From Chloroflexota bacterium (GTDB taxonomy: Bacteria; Chloroflexota; Limnocylindria; Limnocylindrales; CSP1-4), in contig JACQEH010000142.1 in NCBI GenBank assembly GCA_016200675.1, forward strand, positions 1-22,366: a DNA stretch of 22,366 nt, written 5' to 3'. Shown here piece after piece: positions 7,372-14,147 of this stretch; the first letter of the stretch is position 1, and the number at the start of each line of letters is the position of its first letter. Under the pieces are notes generated by a model that searched no databases, was not told the origin of the DNA, and saw only the letters and a list, made by a program, of their open reading frames with translations. The translations under genes and the position numbers were made by a program.

Positions 7372-7377
7372 TAGACT
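7372..7377 (+). promoter_or_regulatory. Candidate -10 hexamer (TAGACT) for the DUF1232-rplI pair
   Basis: TAGACT lies 13 nt after the hydrolase stop and about 73 nt before ATG 7451, in the right orientation. No recognisable -35 was seen. Confidence 0.35.
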
Positions 7378-7450
7378 CCGCTCCCCGCGGGCAGACGGCG
7401 CCCCCCGGCGTCGCCCGCGACCGCATCGGCTCGGAGGCGCTCGAACGCGC

Positions 7451-7969
7451 ATGGCAGACCCGGCGAAGAAGAAGGCATCGCGCGGCCGGAGCGGCGGCGG
7501 CAGCATCCGCCGTGCCGTCGGCATGCTCGCCCTCATCCCCCTGGCCAACCGCGCGCCGTCGTACAGCCGCCTCCTGTGGGCGCTCGTCATGGACGATCGG
7601 ACGCCGGCGGCCCGCAAGGCCGTCCTGGGCGGCGCGTTCGGCTACCTGGTTCTCGGCCGCGACCTCATCCCGGACAACGTCCCGATCCTCGGTGGCCTGG
7701 ACGACTTCGTCGTCGTGGCGCTGGCCCTGGAGGTCTTCATCGACGGCGTCGACGACGCGGTCCTGAACGAGCATCTCGCGGCCCTCGACATCGATCGGGC
7801 GGCCTTCGAGGACGACATCAACCGGCTTCGGCGGATCCTTCCGGGACCCGTCCGCCGCACGGCGCGACGCCTCCCCGGCCTGATCCAGGCTTCGGCCGGG
7901 GCGTGGCAGCATTCAGGTCTCGGCCCCAGACTTCGGGCCTGGATCACCAGGGAGGAATCGATCGCGTGA
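7451..7969 (+). CDS. DUF1232 (YkvA-type) family protein
   Basis: A 172-aa protein whose core, about residues 38-100, matches DUF1232/YkvA: RKAVLGGAFGYLVLGRDLIPDNVP followed by LGGLDDFVVVALALEVFID. The DLIPD and LDD signatures are clear. The family is predicted to be membrane-associated and its function is unknown. The N-terminus is Lys/Arg-rich (ADPAKKKASRGRSGGG); the C-terminal third is Arg-rich and helical. The start is ATG 7451, after a distant GGAGG. Its stop codon overlaps the rplI GTG start by 4 nt (GTGA), so the two are probably translationally coupled, which is an unusual partner for a ribosomal protein gene. Confidence 0.88.
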   Translation: MADPAKKKASRGRSGGGSIRRAVGMLALIPLANRAPSYSRLLWALVMDDRTPAARKAVLGGAFGYLVLGRDLIPDNVPILGGLDDFVVVALALEVFIDGVDDAVLNEHLAALDIDRAAFEDDINRLRRILPGPVRRTARRLPGLIQASAGAWQHSGLGPRLRAWITREESIA

Positions 7970-8412
7970 AGGTCATCCTGACCAAGGACGTCGCCAAGCT
8001 CGGCAAGTCGGGCGAGATGAAGACGGTGGCCGATGGATTCGCCACGAACTTCCTCATCCCCCAGGGCGTCGCGGTGCCGGCGGCCGGCGGCGCCTACCGG
8101 GCCTGGCAGCATGACATCGCCTCGCGCGAGGACAAGCGCAAGCGCGAGCGCGAAGAGGCCGAGATCGCCGCGACGCGGATCGGCTCCACGACCCTGACGA
8201 TGGGCGTCAAGGTCGGCGACGGCGGCAAGCTTTACGGCTCCATCACGGCCAAGGACATCGCCGACGCCCTCGGCCGGCGCGGGATCGAGGTCGATCGCCA
8301 CAAGATCGAGCTGGACGAGCCGCTCAAGGCCCTTGGCACCTACAAGGTCGCGATCAAGGTCCTGTCGGGTATGACGCCCGAGGTCACGATCGTCGTCGAG
8401 CCCAAGGGGTAG
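7966..8412 (+). CDS. rplI: 50S ribosomal protein bL9
   Basis: bL9 binds 23S rRNA at the base of the L1 stalk and helps maintain reading frame. The 148-aa length is standard. The N-terminal rRNA-binding domain has MKVILTKDVAKLGKSGEMKTV and the signature VADGFATNFLIPQGVAVP (about residues 21-38). The long connecting helix (DIASREDKRKREREEAEIAA) and the C-terminal domain ending VTIVVEPKG are present. It starts at GTG 7966, overlapping the DUF1232 stop, with GGGAGG about 10 nt upstream. The usual partners rpsF, ssb and rpsR are not adjacent. Confidence 0.98.
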   Translation: MKVILTKDVAKLGKSGEMKTVADGFATNFLIPQGVAVPAAGGAYRAWQHDIASREDKRKREREEAEIAATRIGSTTLTMGVKVGDGGKLYGSITAKDIADALGRRGIEVDRHKIELDEPLKALGTYKVAIKVLSGMTPEVTIVVEPKG

Positions 8413-8419
8413 CCGGGAG

Positions 8420-8445
8420 GCGGCCAGCTCCGCGACGCCGGCCGC
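8420..8445 (+). terminator. Weak hairpin downstream of rplI
   Basis: GCGGCC (8420-8425) pairs with GGCCGC (8440-8445) across a 14-nt loop, 8 nt after the rplI stop. There is no T-tract, so this is only a possible terminator. Confidence 0.25.
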
Positions 8446-8720
8446 TGCCGGTCGCCACGACGCGGCGAACGCGCGACGCCAGCGGTTGCACGGTGCGTTG
8501 GTCCCAGATCGACATCCCCGGAGTGTTGGGACAGGTTTCAGCGCGTCCGGACGGCTTGCGGGGATCGCGAAGCGTGCTCGACCCGACAATTCGTGCTGAA
8601 CGGACGACGTCCGGCGTGTCCAGCGGACGAATCGCCGTCGCGGTGGTGGCCTAACACTCCCCCGGTGTCGAGATGGTGCAAATCGGGCCGCGCGGGGCGC
8701 GGGGCGCGAGCGCGCAGGTC

Positions 8721-8762
8721 GCGGGAGGCCGCGCGCTGGGCGCGGGAGGCCGCGCGCTGGGC
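8721..8762. repeat. 21-bp tandem duplication upstream of dinB
   Basis: Two adjacent 21-bp units, 8721-8741 and 8742-8762, both begin GCGGGAGGCCGCGCG. A third partial unit (GCGGGC) follows. The stretch is almost pure G+C and looks like replication-slippage sequence. Confidence 0.85.
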
Positions 8763-8825
8763 GCGGGCACGAACGCGTCGGCACGCGCCGCAACGCCGTG
8801 CCACGCCGCTGGCACGCGGCGGGAC

Positions 8826-8831
8826 GACAAT
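8826..8831 (+). promoter_or_regulatory. Candidate -10 for leaderless dinB
   Basis: GACAAT lies exactly 6 nt before GTG 8838. This spacing would put the transcription start at or next to the start codon, as seen before several other genes in this window. Confidence 0.35.
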
Positions 8832-8837
8832 CGCGGG

Positions 8838-10214
8838 GTGACGCATCCGCCAGCGCGCACGCTCCTCCACGTCGATCTGGACGCGTTCTTCGCCTCGGTC
8901 GAGCAGCGCGACCACCCGGAGCTCCGGGGCAGGCCGGTCGTGGTCGGGATGGGCGGCACGGCCGACCGGGGAGTCGTCAGCGCGGCCTCGTATGAGGCCC
9001 GGAAGTTCGGCGTCCACTCGGCGATGCCGATCCGGACCGCGAAGCGCCTCTGTCCCGACTGCATCTTCGTGCCGGTGAACGGCGCCCAGTACCAGCGCGT
9101 CAGCCGCGAGGTGATGGCGATCCTCCGCCGCTTCACGCCGCTCGTGGAGCCGGTCTCGATCGACGAGGCGTTCCTCGACGTCACCGCCTCGCGCGAGCTC
9201 TTCGGCGACGGCCCGACGATCGCGCGGGCGATCAAGGAGACGGTCCGTCGCGAACTGGAGCTGACCGTGTCGGTCGGCGTCGCGACCACCAAGCTGGTCG
9301 CCAAGATCGGTTCCGACCTCCGCAAGCCGGACGGGCTCGTCGTGGTGGCGCCGGGCCAGGAGGCCGCGTTCCTCGACCCCCTGCCCATCTCGCGCCTGTG
9401 GGGGGTCGGGCCCCAGACGGCCGCGGCCCTCAAGGACTTCGGGGTGACGACGATCGGCGACCTCGCCCGCATGGATCGGGCATCGCTGGTCCGGCGGTTC
9501 GGCAAGCACGGCGCCTCGCTCGTGGATCGCGCCCGCGGGGTCGATCCCGACCCGGTCGACGATCCCGAGGCGGCCAAGTCCATCAGCCACGAGCACACCT
9601 TCGACGTCGACACGTCCGATCCCGACGTCCTGGAGCGCACGATGCTGGCGATGGCCGAGGGCGTATCCGGCCGGCTCCGCGATGCCGGGGTGAAGGCCTC
9701 GACGGTCACCGTGAAGGTTCGCGACGCGACGTTCCACACGATCACCCGCCAGCGGACCCTGCCGGAGCCGACCGACCTGACCGAGCCCATCTGGCGCGCC
9801 GCCCTTGAGCTCGCCCGTCCCGAGATGCGCGGCCGGAAGATCCGCCTCATCGGGGTCGAGACGTCGGGCTTCGGCGAGCGCCAGCAGCTCGGCCTGTTCG
9901 AGACGGTCGATCCACGGAAGCGACGGGCGACCGAGGCCGCCGACGAGCTGCGGCGCCGATTCGGTCCGCAAGCGGTAACGCGGGCGAGACTGCTCCGGAC
10001 CGGCCTGCCGTCGCCGTTCGAGCGCGACTTCGGGACCGCAGCCGAGCGGCGCGGCGAGCATGCCGCCGACCTGGAGCGGAGTGGCCGCAAGCGACGCCCG
10101 TCGGCGCCCGAGGTGCCGCCGAACCTCGAGGCCGAGGCCGATCCCGATCCCGATCCCGATCCCGATCCCGATGACCGTCCGGGGCCGAATGTCGAGCCGC
10201 CCGACCCGGCGTGA
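8838..10214 (+). CDS. dinB: DNA polymerase IV (Y-family translesion polymerase)
   Basis: Error-prone Y-family polymerase that copies past DNA lesions. The catalytic core is complete: HVDLDAFFASVEQ with Asp13, YEARKFGVHSAMP (residues 52-64), SIDEAFLDVT with Asp109/Glu110, SVGVATTKLVAKIGSDLRKPDG and the HhH region WGVGPQTAAALKDFGVTTIGDLA. The beta-clamp-binding motif QLGLF is at residues 350-354. The 458-aa protein is longer than the usual ~350-400 aa: about 100 residues follow the clamp motif, including an acidic Asp-Pro tail coded by a hexanucleotide repeat. GTG 8838 is the last sensible start before the conserved core; further upstream the frame is low-complexity. I see no SOS box before it, although an SOS promoter lies just after it. 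Confidence 0.97.
   Translation: MTHPPARTLLHVDLDAFFASVEQRDHPELRGRPVVVGMGGTADRGVVSAASYEARKFGVHSAMPIRTAKRLCPDCIFVPVNGAQYQRVSREVMAILRRFTPLVEPVSIDEAFLDVTASRELFGDGPTIARAIKETVRRELELTVSVGVATTKLVAKIGSDLRKPDGLVVVAPGQEAAFLDPLPISRLWGVGPQTAAALKDFGVTTIGDLARMDRASLVRRFGKHGASLVDRARGVDPDPVDDPEAAKSISHEHTFDVDTSDPDVLERTMLAMAEGVSGRLRDAGVKASTVTVKVRDATFHTITRQRTLPEPTDLTEPIWRAALELARPEMRGRKIRLIGVETSGFGERQQLGLFETVDPRKRRATEAADELRRRFGPQAVTRARLLRTGLPSPFERDFGTAAERRGEHAADLERSGRKRRPSAPEVPPNLEAEADPDPDPDPDPDDRPGPNVEPPDPA
10140..10169 (+). repeat. Five GATCCC hexanucleotide repeats inside dinB
   Basis: Five perfect in-frame copies of GATCCC encode alternating Asp-Pro in the DinB tail. The unit length is a multiple of three, so slippage would change tail length without shifting frame. 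Confidence 0.9.
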
Positions 10215-10265
10215 CAGGCTAGCTGGCACACCCGGATCGGAAGGTCACGTCATCGGAGCCGGGGC

Positions 10266-10319
10266 TTGACATCGAACAGGTGTTCGCTCTAGTCTTCGAC
10301 CATATCGAACGCACGTTCT
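10266..10319 (+). promoter_or_regulatory. SOS promoter with two LexA boxes
   Basis: TTGACA at 10266-10271 is followed by a perfect LexA box CGAACAGGTGTTCG (10273-10286) and a weaker -10, TAGTCT (10290-10295, 18-bp spacer) or an overlapping hexamer. A second box CGAACGCACGTTCT (10306-10319), one mismatch from consensus, lies in the likely early transcribed region. The 12-mer TTGACATCGAAC is identical to that in the lexA promoter. It drives the small gene at 10384. Confidence 0.9.
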
Positions 10320-10383
10320 GCTCGTCCAGTGCCCGGGTCGACGGAGCGCCAAAGCCCGTGAACCGCCCCCGAAGGAGCTACCC

Positions 10384-10653
10384 GTGGCCATGATCCGAGT
10401 AGAGCCGGTCCAGGTGCACGTTCGGGCCGACTGGTTTGACGGCCGGCCCCGCGAGATCACCTGGAACACCCGCCGCGTTCCCGTGACCGAGGTCGTCCGT
10501 GTCCGCGAAGAGACGTCCGCCTTCCCGGTCATGGTGGGGCCACGGACCATCTTCGAGGTCGAGACACCCGTCGCCCGCCTCACGCTCTCGTATCGCCACC
10601 GCTCGCGCCGATGGTCGATCGAAGGCCTGGACGACGCGGTGCGCGCGGCCTGA
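10384..10653 (+). CDS. Small SOS-regulated protein (DUF6504-like, tentative)
   Basis: An 89-aa soluble, beta-rich protein: VHVRADWFDGRPREITWNTR, VPVTEVVRVREE, then TIFEVETPVARLTLSYRHRSRRWSIEGLD. This WFDG-P-x-x-x-W / V-x-V / W-pattern resembles the DUF6504-type small proteins found near translesion-polymerase genes in actinobacteria and relatives; I recall this by pattern and have not tested it. The start is GTG 10384, because AAGGAG ends 6 nt upstream; ATG 10390 is the alternative. Two LexA boxes precede it and dinB ends 169 nt upstream, so a role in mutagenic or damage-induced DNA synthesis is likely (inference). A 92-bp element shared with the lexA 3' region begins 17 nt after its stop. 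Confidence 0.85.
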   Translation: MAMIRVEPVQVHVRADWFDGRPREITWNTRRVPVTEVVRVREETSAFPVMVGPRTIFEVETPVARLTLSYRHRSRRWSIEGLDDAVRAA

Positions 10654-10670
10654 CGAAGTGTTCTGCTCGT

Positions 10671-10762
10671 CCGCCATGCCGGCATTGCCGGGTGCGCTCC
10701 CTCGCTCATGCACCGCGGGTGCGCTCGCTCGCGTGCTCCCCGGCGCCTTGGACTGACGGCGC
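10671..10762 (+). repeat. 92-bp dispersed element, copy B (3' of the SOS small gene)
   Basis: Gapless counterpart of 5742-5651 on the minus strand, about 85% identical by hand count. The central hairpin GCACC-GCG-GGTGC is kept, and so are the flanking blocks CCGCCATGCC and CTGACGGCGC. It lies 17 nt downstream of the small SOS gene stop, in that gene's orientation, matching the placement of copy A behind lexA. Confidence 0.8.
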
Positions 10763-10826
10763 GCAGGGCGCCGGTGGGCGAATGGCGACGGCGGCGCCGT
10801 GCCTGCGTTGCCGTGCCGCGCGCGCC

Positions 10827-10832
10827 TACAAT
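10827..10832 (+). promoter_or_regulatory. Candidate -10 for leaderless one-carbon operon
   Basis: TACAAT (5 of 6 matches to TATAAT) lies exactly 7 nt before GTG 10840, and no ribosome-binding site separates them. This suggests a leaderless transcript starting at the fchA-like start codon. No clear -35 was seen. Confidence 0.5.
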
Positions 10833-10839
10833 CGGCGAC

Positions 10840-11556
10840 GTGCAAGAACCCCAGGCCCGGTTCCGGGATCTGACCCTTGACGCGTTCGTCTCGCGGCTCG
10901 CCTCGGCCGAGCCGGTTCCCGGTGGCGGCAGCGCGTCGGCCGTGGCCGCGAGCCTCGCCGCCGGCCTCGTGGCGATGGTCGCCTCGCTCTCCGAGGGGCG
11001 GCCGAAGTACGCGATGTACATCGAGGTCCACCGGCGAACGAAGGCCGCCGGCCTCGAGCTCGCCGATCGCCTGCTGCGGATTGCCGACGAGGATGCTGCC
11101 TCCTACGCCGCATTCGGCACGGCGATGAAGATGCCCCGCGAAACCGTCGACGAGCAGGCGGCGCGGACCACCGCGATCCAGGCGGCAGCACGCGTCGCCG
11201 CCGAGGTCCCGTTGCGCTGTGTCGAGGCGTGCCTCGAGGTCGTCGAGAACGCCGAGCTCCTGGCGGCACGCTGCAACGTCAACGCCTCGTCGGACCTCGA
11301 CGTGGCTGCGCTGCTTGCCGAGGCGGCGGCCCGCGGCGCGGCCGCGAACGTCCTCGTGAACCTGCCCTCGATCGGCGATCCGGAGTGGGGCGCCGAGGCC
11401 ACGTCCCGCGTCAACGAGCTCATGGCCCGGATCAGCGCCCTCGCCTCGACGACGCGCGCCGTTGTCGCAAGCGGTGAGCTTCGGGCGCCGATCACCACCC
11501 CGACCACCGGAGTCGCCGTTGGCGGCTCCTCGCCCTCCGGAGCTCCCGTCGGCTGA
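10840..11556 (+). CDS. fchA: Cyclodeaminase/cyclohydrolase family protein (FchA-like)
   Basis: The 238-aa protein belongs to the FTCD-C/FchA family. Members either deaminate 5-formimino-THF or hydrolyse 5,10-methenyl-THF. The all-helical fold and signature VPGGGSASAVAASLAAGLVAMVASLS (about residues 26-51), the DEDAASYAAFGTAMKMP segment and the NVNASSDLDVAALLAEAAARGAAANVLVNL block are clear. The tail is Thr/Ser/Gly-rich. It has no N-terminal formiminotransferase domain. GTG 10840 fits the conserved N-terminus and the leaderless -10. It opens an operon with folD (7-nt gap), fhs and an SAHH-like gene. The folD context favours methenyl-THF cyclohydrolase; the hut genes in the window keep the formimino-THF role possible. 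Confidence 0.88.
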   Translation: MQEPQARFRDLTLDAFVSRLASAEPVPGGGSASAVAASLAAGLVAMVASLSEGRPKYAMYIEVHRRTKAAGLELADRLLRIADEDAASYAAFGTAMKMPRETVDEQAARTTAIQAAARVAAEVPLRCVEACLEVVENAELLAARCNVNASSDLDVAALLAEAAARGAAANVLVNLPSIGDPEWGAEATSRVNELMARISALASTTRAVVASGELRAPITTPTTGVAVGGSSPSGAPVG

Positions 11557-11563
11557 TGACCGC

Positions 11564-12469
11564 ATGACGATCCAGGCCGGTGCCCGCCTCCTGGAGGGTG
11601 CCCCGATCGCGGACGAGATCCGGGCCGGCGTCGCCCGCGACGTCGCCGCCTTCACCGCCGAGAACGGCCACGCGCCGGCGCTCGCCGTCGTGGTCTGCGG
11701 GCGCTCGGCGCCGTCGATGGTCTACCTCGAGCGGATCCTCAAGGCCTGCGCCGGCGTGGGGATCGACGGCCGTCTGGTGGACGTGGCGGGCGACGACGGT
11801 GCCGCCCAGGCCGCGGGCCTGGCATCGGCGCTCCGAACGCTGAGCGCCGATGACACCGTCGCCGGGATCATCGTCCAGATGCCGCTCCCCAAGGGGATCG
11901 GGATCCGGACCGTCATCGACGCCATCGATCCGGCCAAGGACATCGACGGCATCCACCCGCTCAACGCGGGCCTCCTGCGACTCGGCTTCGAGGGCTTCGT
12001 GCCCGCAACCGCCCACGCCGCGCTCGAGATGCTCCAGCGGTCGGGCGCTCCGAGCGAGGGCGCGGAGGCGGTCGTCGTCGGCCGCTCCCCGGTCGTCGGC
12101 ATGCCCGTCGCCTTCCTGCTCGCCAAGTCGGGCGCGACCACGACCGTCTGCCACTCCAAGACGCGCGACCTCGCCGCCCACACCCGGCGCGCCGACATCG
12201 TGGTGGTCGCAGCCGGCCAACCGGGCCTCGTCACGGGGGCCATGTTGAAGCCCGGTGCGGTGGTCATCGACGTCGGCATCAACGTCGTCGACGGCCAGAT
12301 CGTCGGCGACGTCGACCTCGCCTCGGCTCGCGAAGTGGCCGGCGCCATCACGCCCGTCCCGGGTGGCGTCGGGCCGCTGACCAATGCCCTGCTCCTCGCC
12401 CATCTCGTCCGCGCGGCCCAACGGCAGGCCGCCGAGCGTTCCGCTTCCGCCGTCCTAGGAGACGCATGA
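11564..12469 (+). CDS. folD: FolD-type methylenetetrahydrofolate dehydrogenase lacking the catalytic lysine
   Basis: The 301-aa product has the FolD fold: substrate segment VVVCGRSAPSMVYLE, the motif IIVQMPLPKGI, PAKDIDGIHPLN, NADP-binding VVVGRSPVVGMPVAFLL and the C-terminal ITPVPGGVGPLTNALL. FolD normally oxidises methylene-THF and then hydrolyses methenyl-THF. The Tyr-x3-Lys motif reads YLERI here: Tyr54 is kept but the catalytic lysine is Ile58 (codon 11735-11737). The usual PCTP motif reads PATA. In known FolD/MTHFD enzymes replacing this lysine abolishes cyclohydrolase activity, so I infer a dehydrogenase-focused enzyme partnered by the adjacent FchA-like protein. ATG 11564 follows the fchA stop by 7 nt; the stop overlaps the fhs ATG by 4 nt. 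Confidence 0.93.
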   Translation: MTIQAGARLLEGAPIADEIRAGVARDVAAFTAENGHAPALAVVVCGRSAPSMVYLERILKACAGVGIDGRLVDVAGDDGAAQAAGLASALRTLSADDTVAGIIVQMPLPKGIGIRTVIDAIDPAKDIDGIHPLNAGLLRLGFEGFVPATAHAALEMLQRSGAPSEGAEAVVVGRSPVVGMPVAFLLAKSGATTTVCHSKTRDLAAHTRRADIVVVAAGQPGLVTGAMLKPGAVVIDVGINVVDGQIVGDVDLASAREVAGAITPVPGGVGPLTNALLLAHLVRAAQRQAAERSASAVLGDA

Positions 12470-14147
12470 GCTTCCCGTCCGACCTGGAGATCGCCCGTTC
12501 CGTCACGCCCCGCCCCATCCTCGACGTCGCCCGCGACCTGGGTCTGCCCGCCGAATTCGTGGAGCTGCACGGCCCCTATAAGGCGAAGATCCGTCTGGAC
12601 GCGATCCCGGCGCTCGGCGCTCCGCGCGCGAAGATCGTCGTCGTGAGCTCGGCGAGGGCAAGAGCACCACCACCGTCGGGCTCGGCCAGGGCCTCAATCG
12701 GATCGGGCACAGGGCGGCCGTCTGCATTCGCCAACCCAGCCTGGGCCCGGTCTTCGGGATCAAGGGCGGCGCGGCCGGGGGCGGCTACAGCCAGGTCATC
12801 CCGATGGAGGACTTCAACCTCCACCTGACCGGGGATGTCCACGCCATCGGTGCCGCCCACAACCTCGGCGCCGCCTTCATCGACAACCACATCCACCACG
12901 GCAACCAGCTGGGGATCGACGCCCTGGGTGTCCTCTGGCCGCGGGTCGTGGACATCAGCGACCGTGCCCTGCGCAAGGTGGTCGTGGGTTTGGGTGGCAG
13001 CGAGAACGGTTACCCGCGCGAGACCGAATTCGTCATCACCGTCGCCTCGGAGGTCATGGCGGTCCTCGCCCTCGCTCGCGACCTCGCCGATCTTCGTCTG
13101 CGCCTGGGCCGCATGGTCCTGGCGACCGCGAGGGACGGGGCCGCGATCACGGCCGACGATCTCAAGGTCGCCGGCTCGATGGCGGTCCTTCTGACCGACG
13201 CCATCAAGCCGAACCTCCTCCAGACGCTGGAGGGCGGGCCCGCATTCGTCCACTGCGGCCCGTTCGCGAACATCGCCCACGGCAACAATTCGATCCTCGC
13301 CGACCGGATCGCGCTGGCGACGAACGAGATCGTCTGCACCGAGGCGGGCTTCGGGGCCGACATGGGCGCCGAGAAGTTCTTCGACATCAAGTGCCGCGCC
13401 TCCGGCATCCGACCGGATGCGGCCGTCGTCGTGGCCACGATCCGGGCCCTCAAGATGCACGGCGGCGTGGGCAGGATCGTGGCCGGCAAGCCCCTGGATC
13501 CGGCGCTCCTCCAGGCGAACGTGGACGCGGTCACGCGCGGGGCGGAGAACCTGGCCAAGCAGATTGAGAACGTCCGGATCTTCAACGTCCCGGTCGTCGT
13601 GGCGATCAACGCCTTCCCCACCGACACGCCGGGGGAGATCGAGGCCGTCCGGCAGGTGGCGCTCGCCGCCGGCGCCAGGGCCGCGGTGGTCGCCAACCAC
13701 TGGGCCGAGGGCGGTGCCGGGGCCACCGACCTGGCGAAGGCCGTCTGGGACGCTGCCGAAGAGGGAGCACCGAATTTCCAGCTGCTCTACCCGGACGAGG
13801 CGCCCCTGATGGACAAGATCGAGGCGATCGCCACGAAGATCTACGGGGCCGACGGGGTCGACTACCTGCCCGCCGCTCGCAGGCAGCTCGCCCAGTACGA
13901 GACGCTGGGGTTTGGCCACCTACCCATCTGCATGGCCAAGACGCAGTACTCGTTGAGCGCCGACGCGTCGCTGAAGGGCCGCCCATCGGGGTTCCGGGTG
14001 CCCATCCGCGAGGTCCGGCTGTCGGCCGGTGCCGGCTTCGTGACCCCGCTCGCGGGCGAGATGCGGACGATGCCCGGCCTGCCCTCGCGGCCGGGCGGCG
14101 AGAACATCGACATCGACGCCGCCGGCGAGATCCTCGGGCTCTTCTAG
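12466..14147 (+). pseudogene. fhs: Formate-tetrahydrofolate ligase, frameshifted at the P-loop
   Basis: Fhs makes 10-formyl-THF from formate, THF and ATP. The N-terminus (12466-12645: SFPSDLEIARSVTPRPILDVA...GPYKAKI...) and the rest (12651-14147: GEGKSTTTVGLGQGL..., FNLHLTGDVHAIGAAHNL, DTPGEIEAV, ending ENIDIDAAGEILGLF) are in different frames. At 12646-12650 the sequence jumps from VVVS to GEGK; the expected ITPTP-type residues are absent and the frame shifts, equivalent to about 19 missing nt. Restoring them gives about 566 aa, close to the normal ~555-560. The lesion removes part of the conserved P-loop. Codon use downstream is undecayed and the ATGA overlap with folD is intact, so either a recent mutation or an assembly/sequencing error is likely. 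Confidence 0.9.

Larger units (their letters stand above)
8413..8837. other. 425-bp gap between rplI and dinB
   Basis: I find no gene here that I can support: open frames in it lack homology, good starts and consistent codon use. It holds the weak hairpin after rplI, GC-rich low-complexity sequence and a 21-bp tandem duplication. No LexA box is present. Confidence 0.6.

Noticed and set aside
8413..8837. LexA box controlling dinB
   Set aside because: No GAAC-N4-GTTC occurs in the upstream gap; the SOS boxes are downstream of dinB.
8538..10229. Long open frames (over 500 codons) on the minus strand opposite dinB
   Set aside because: They mirror the high-GC codon pattern of dinB, are Arg/Ala/Gly-rich with no recognisable domain, and dinB itself is unmistakable.
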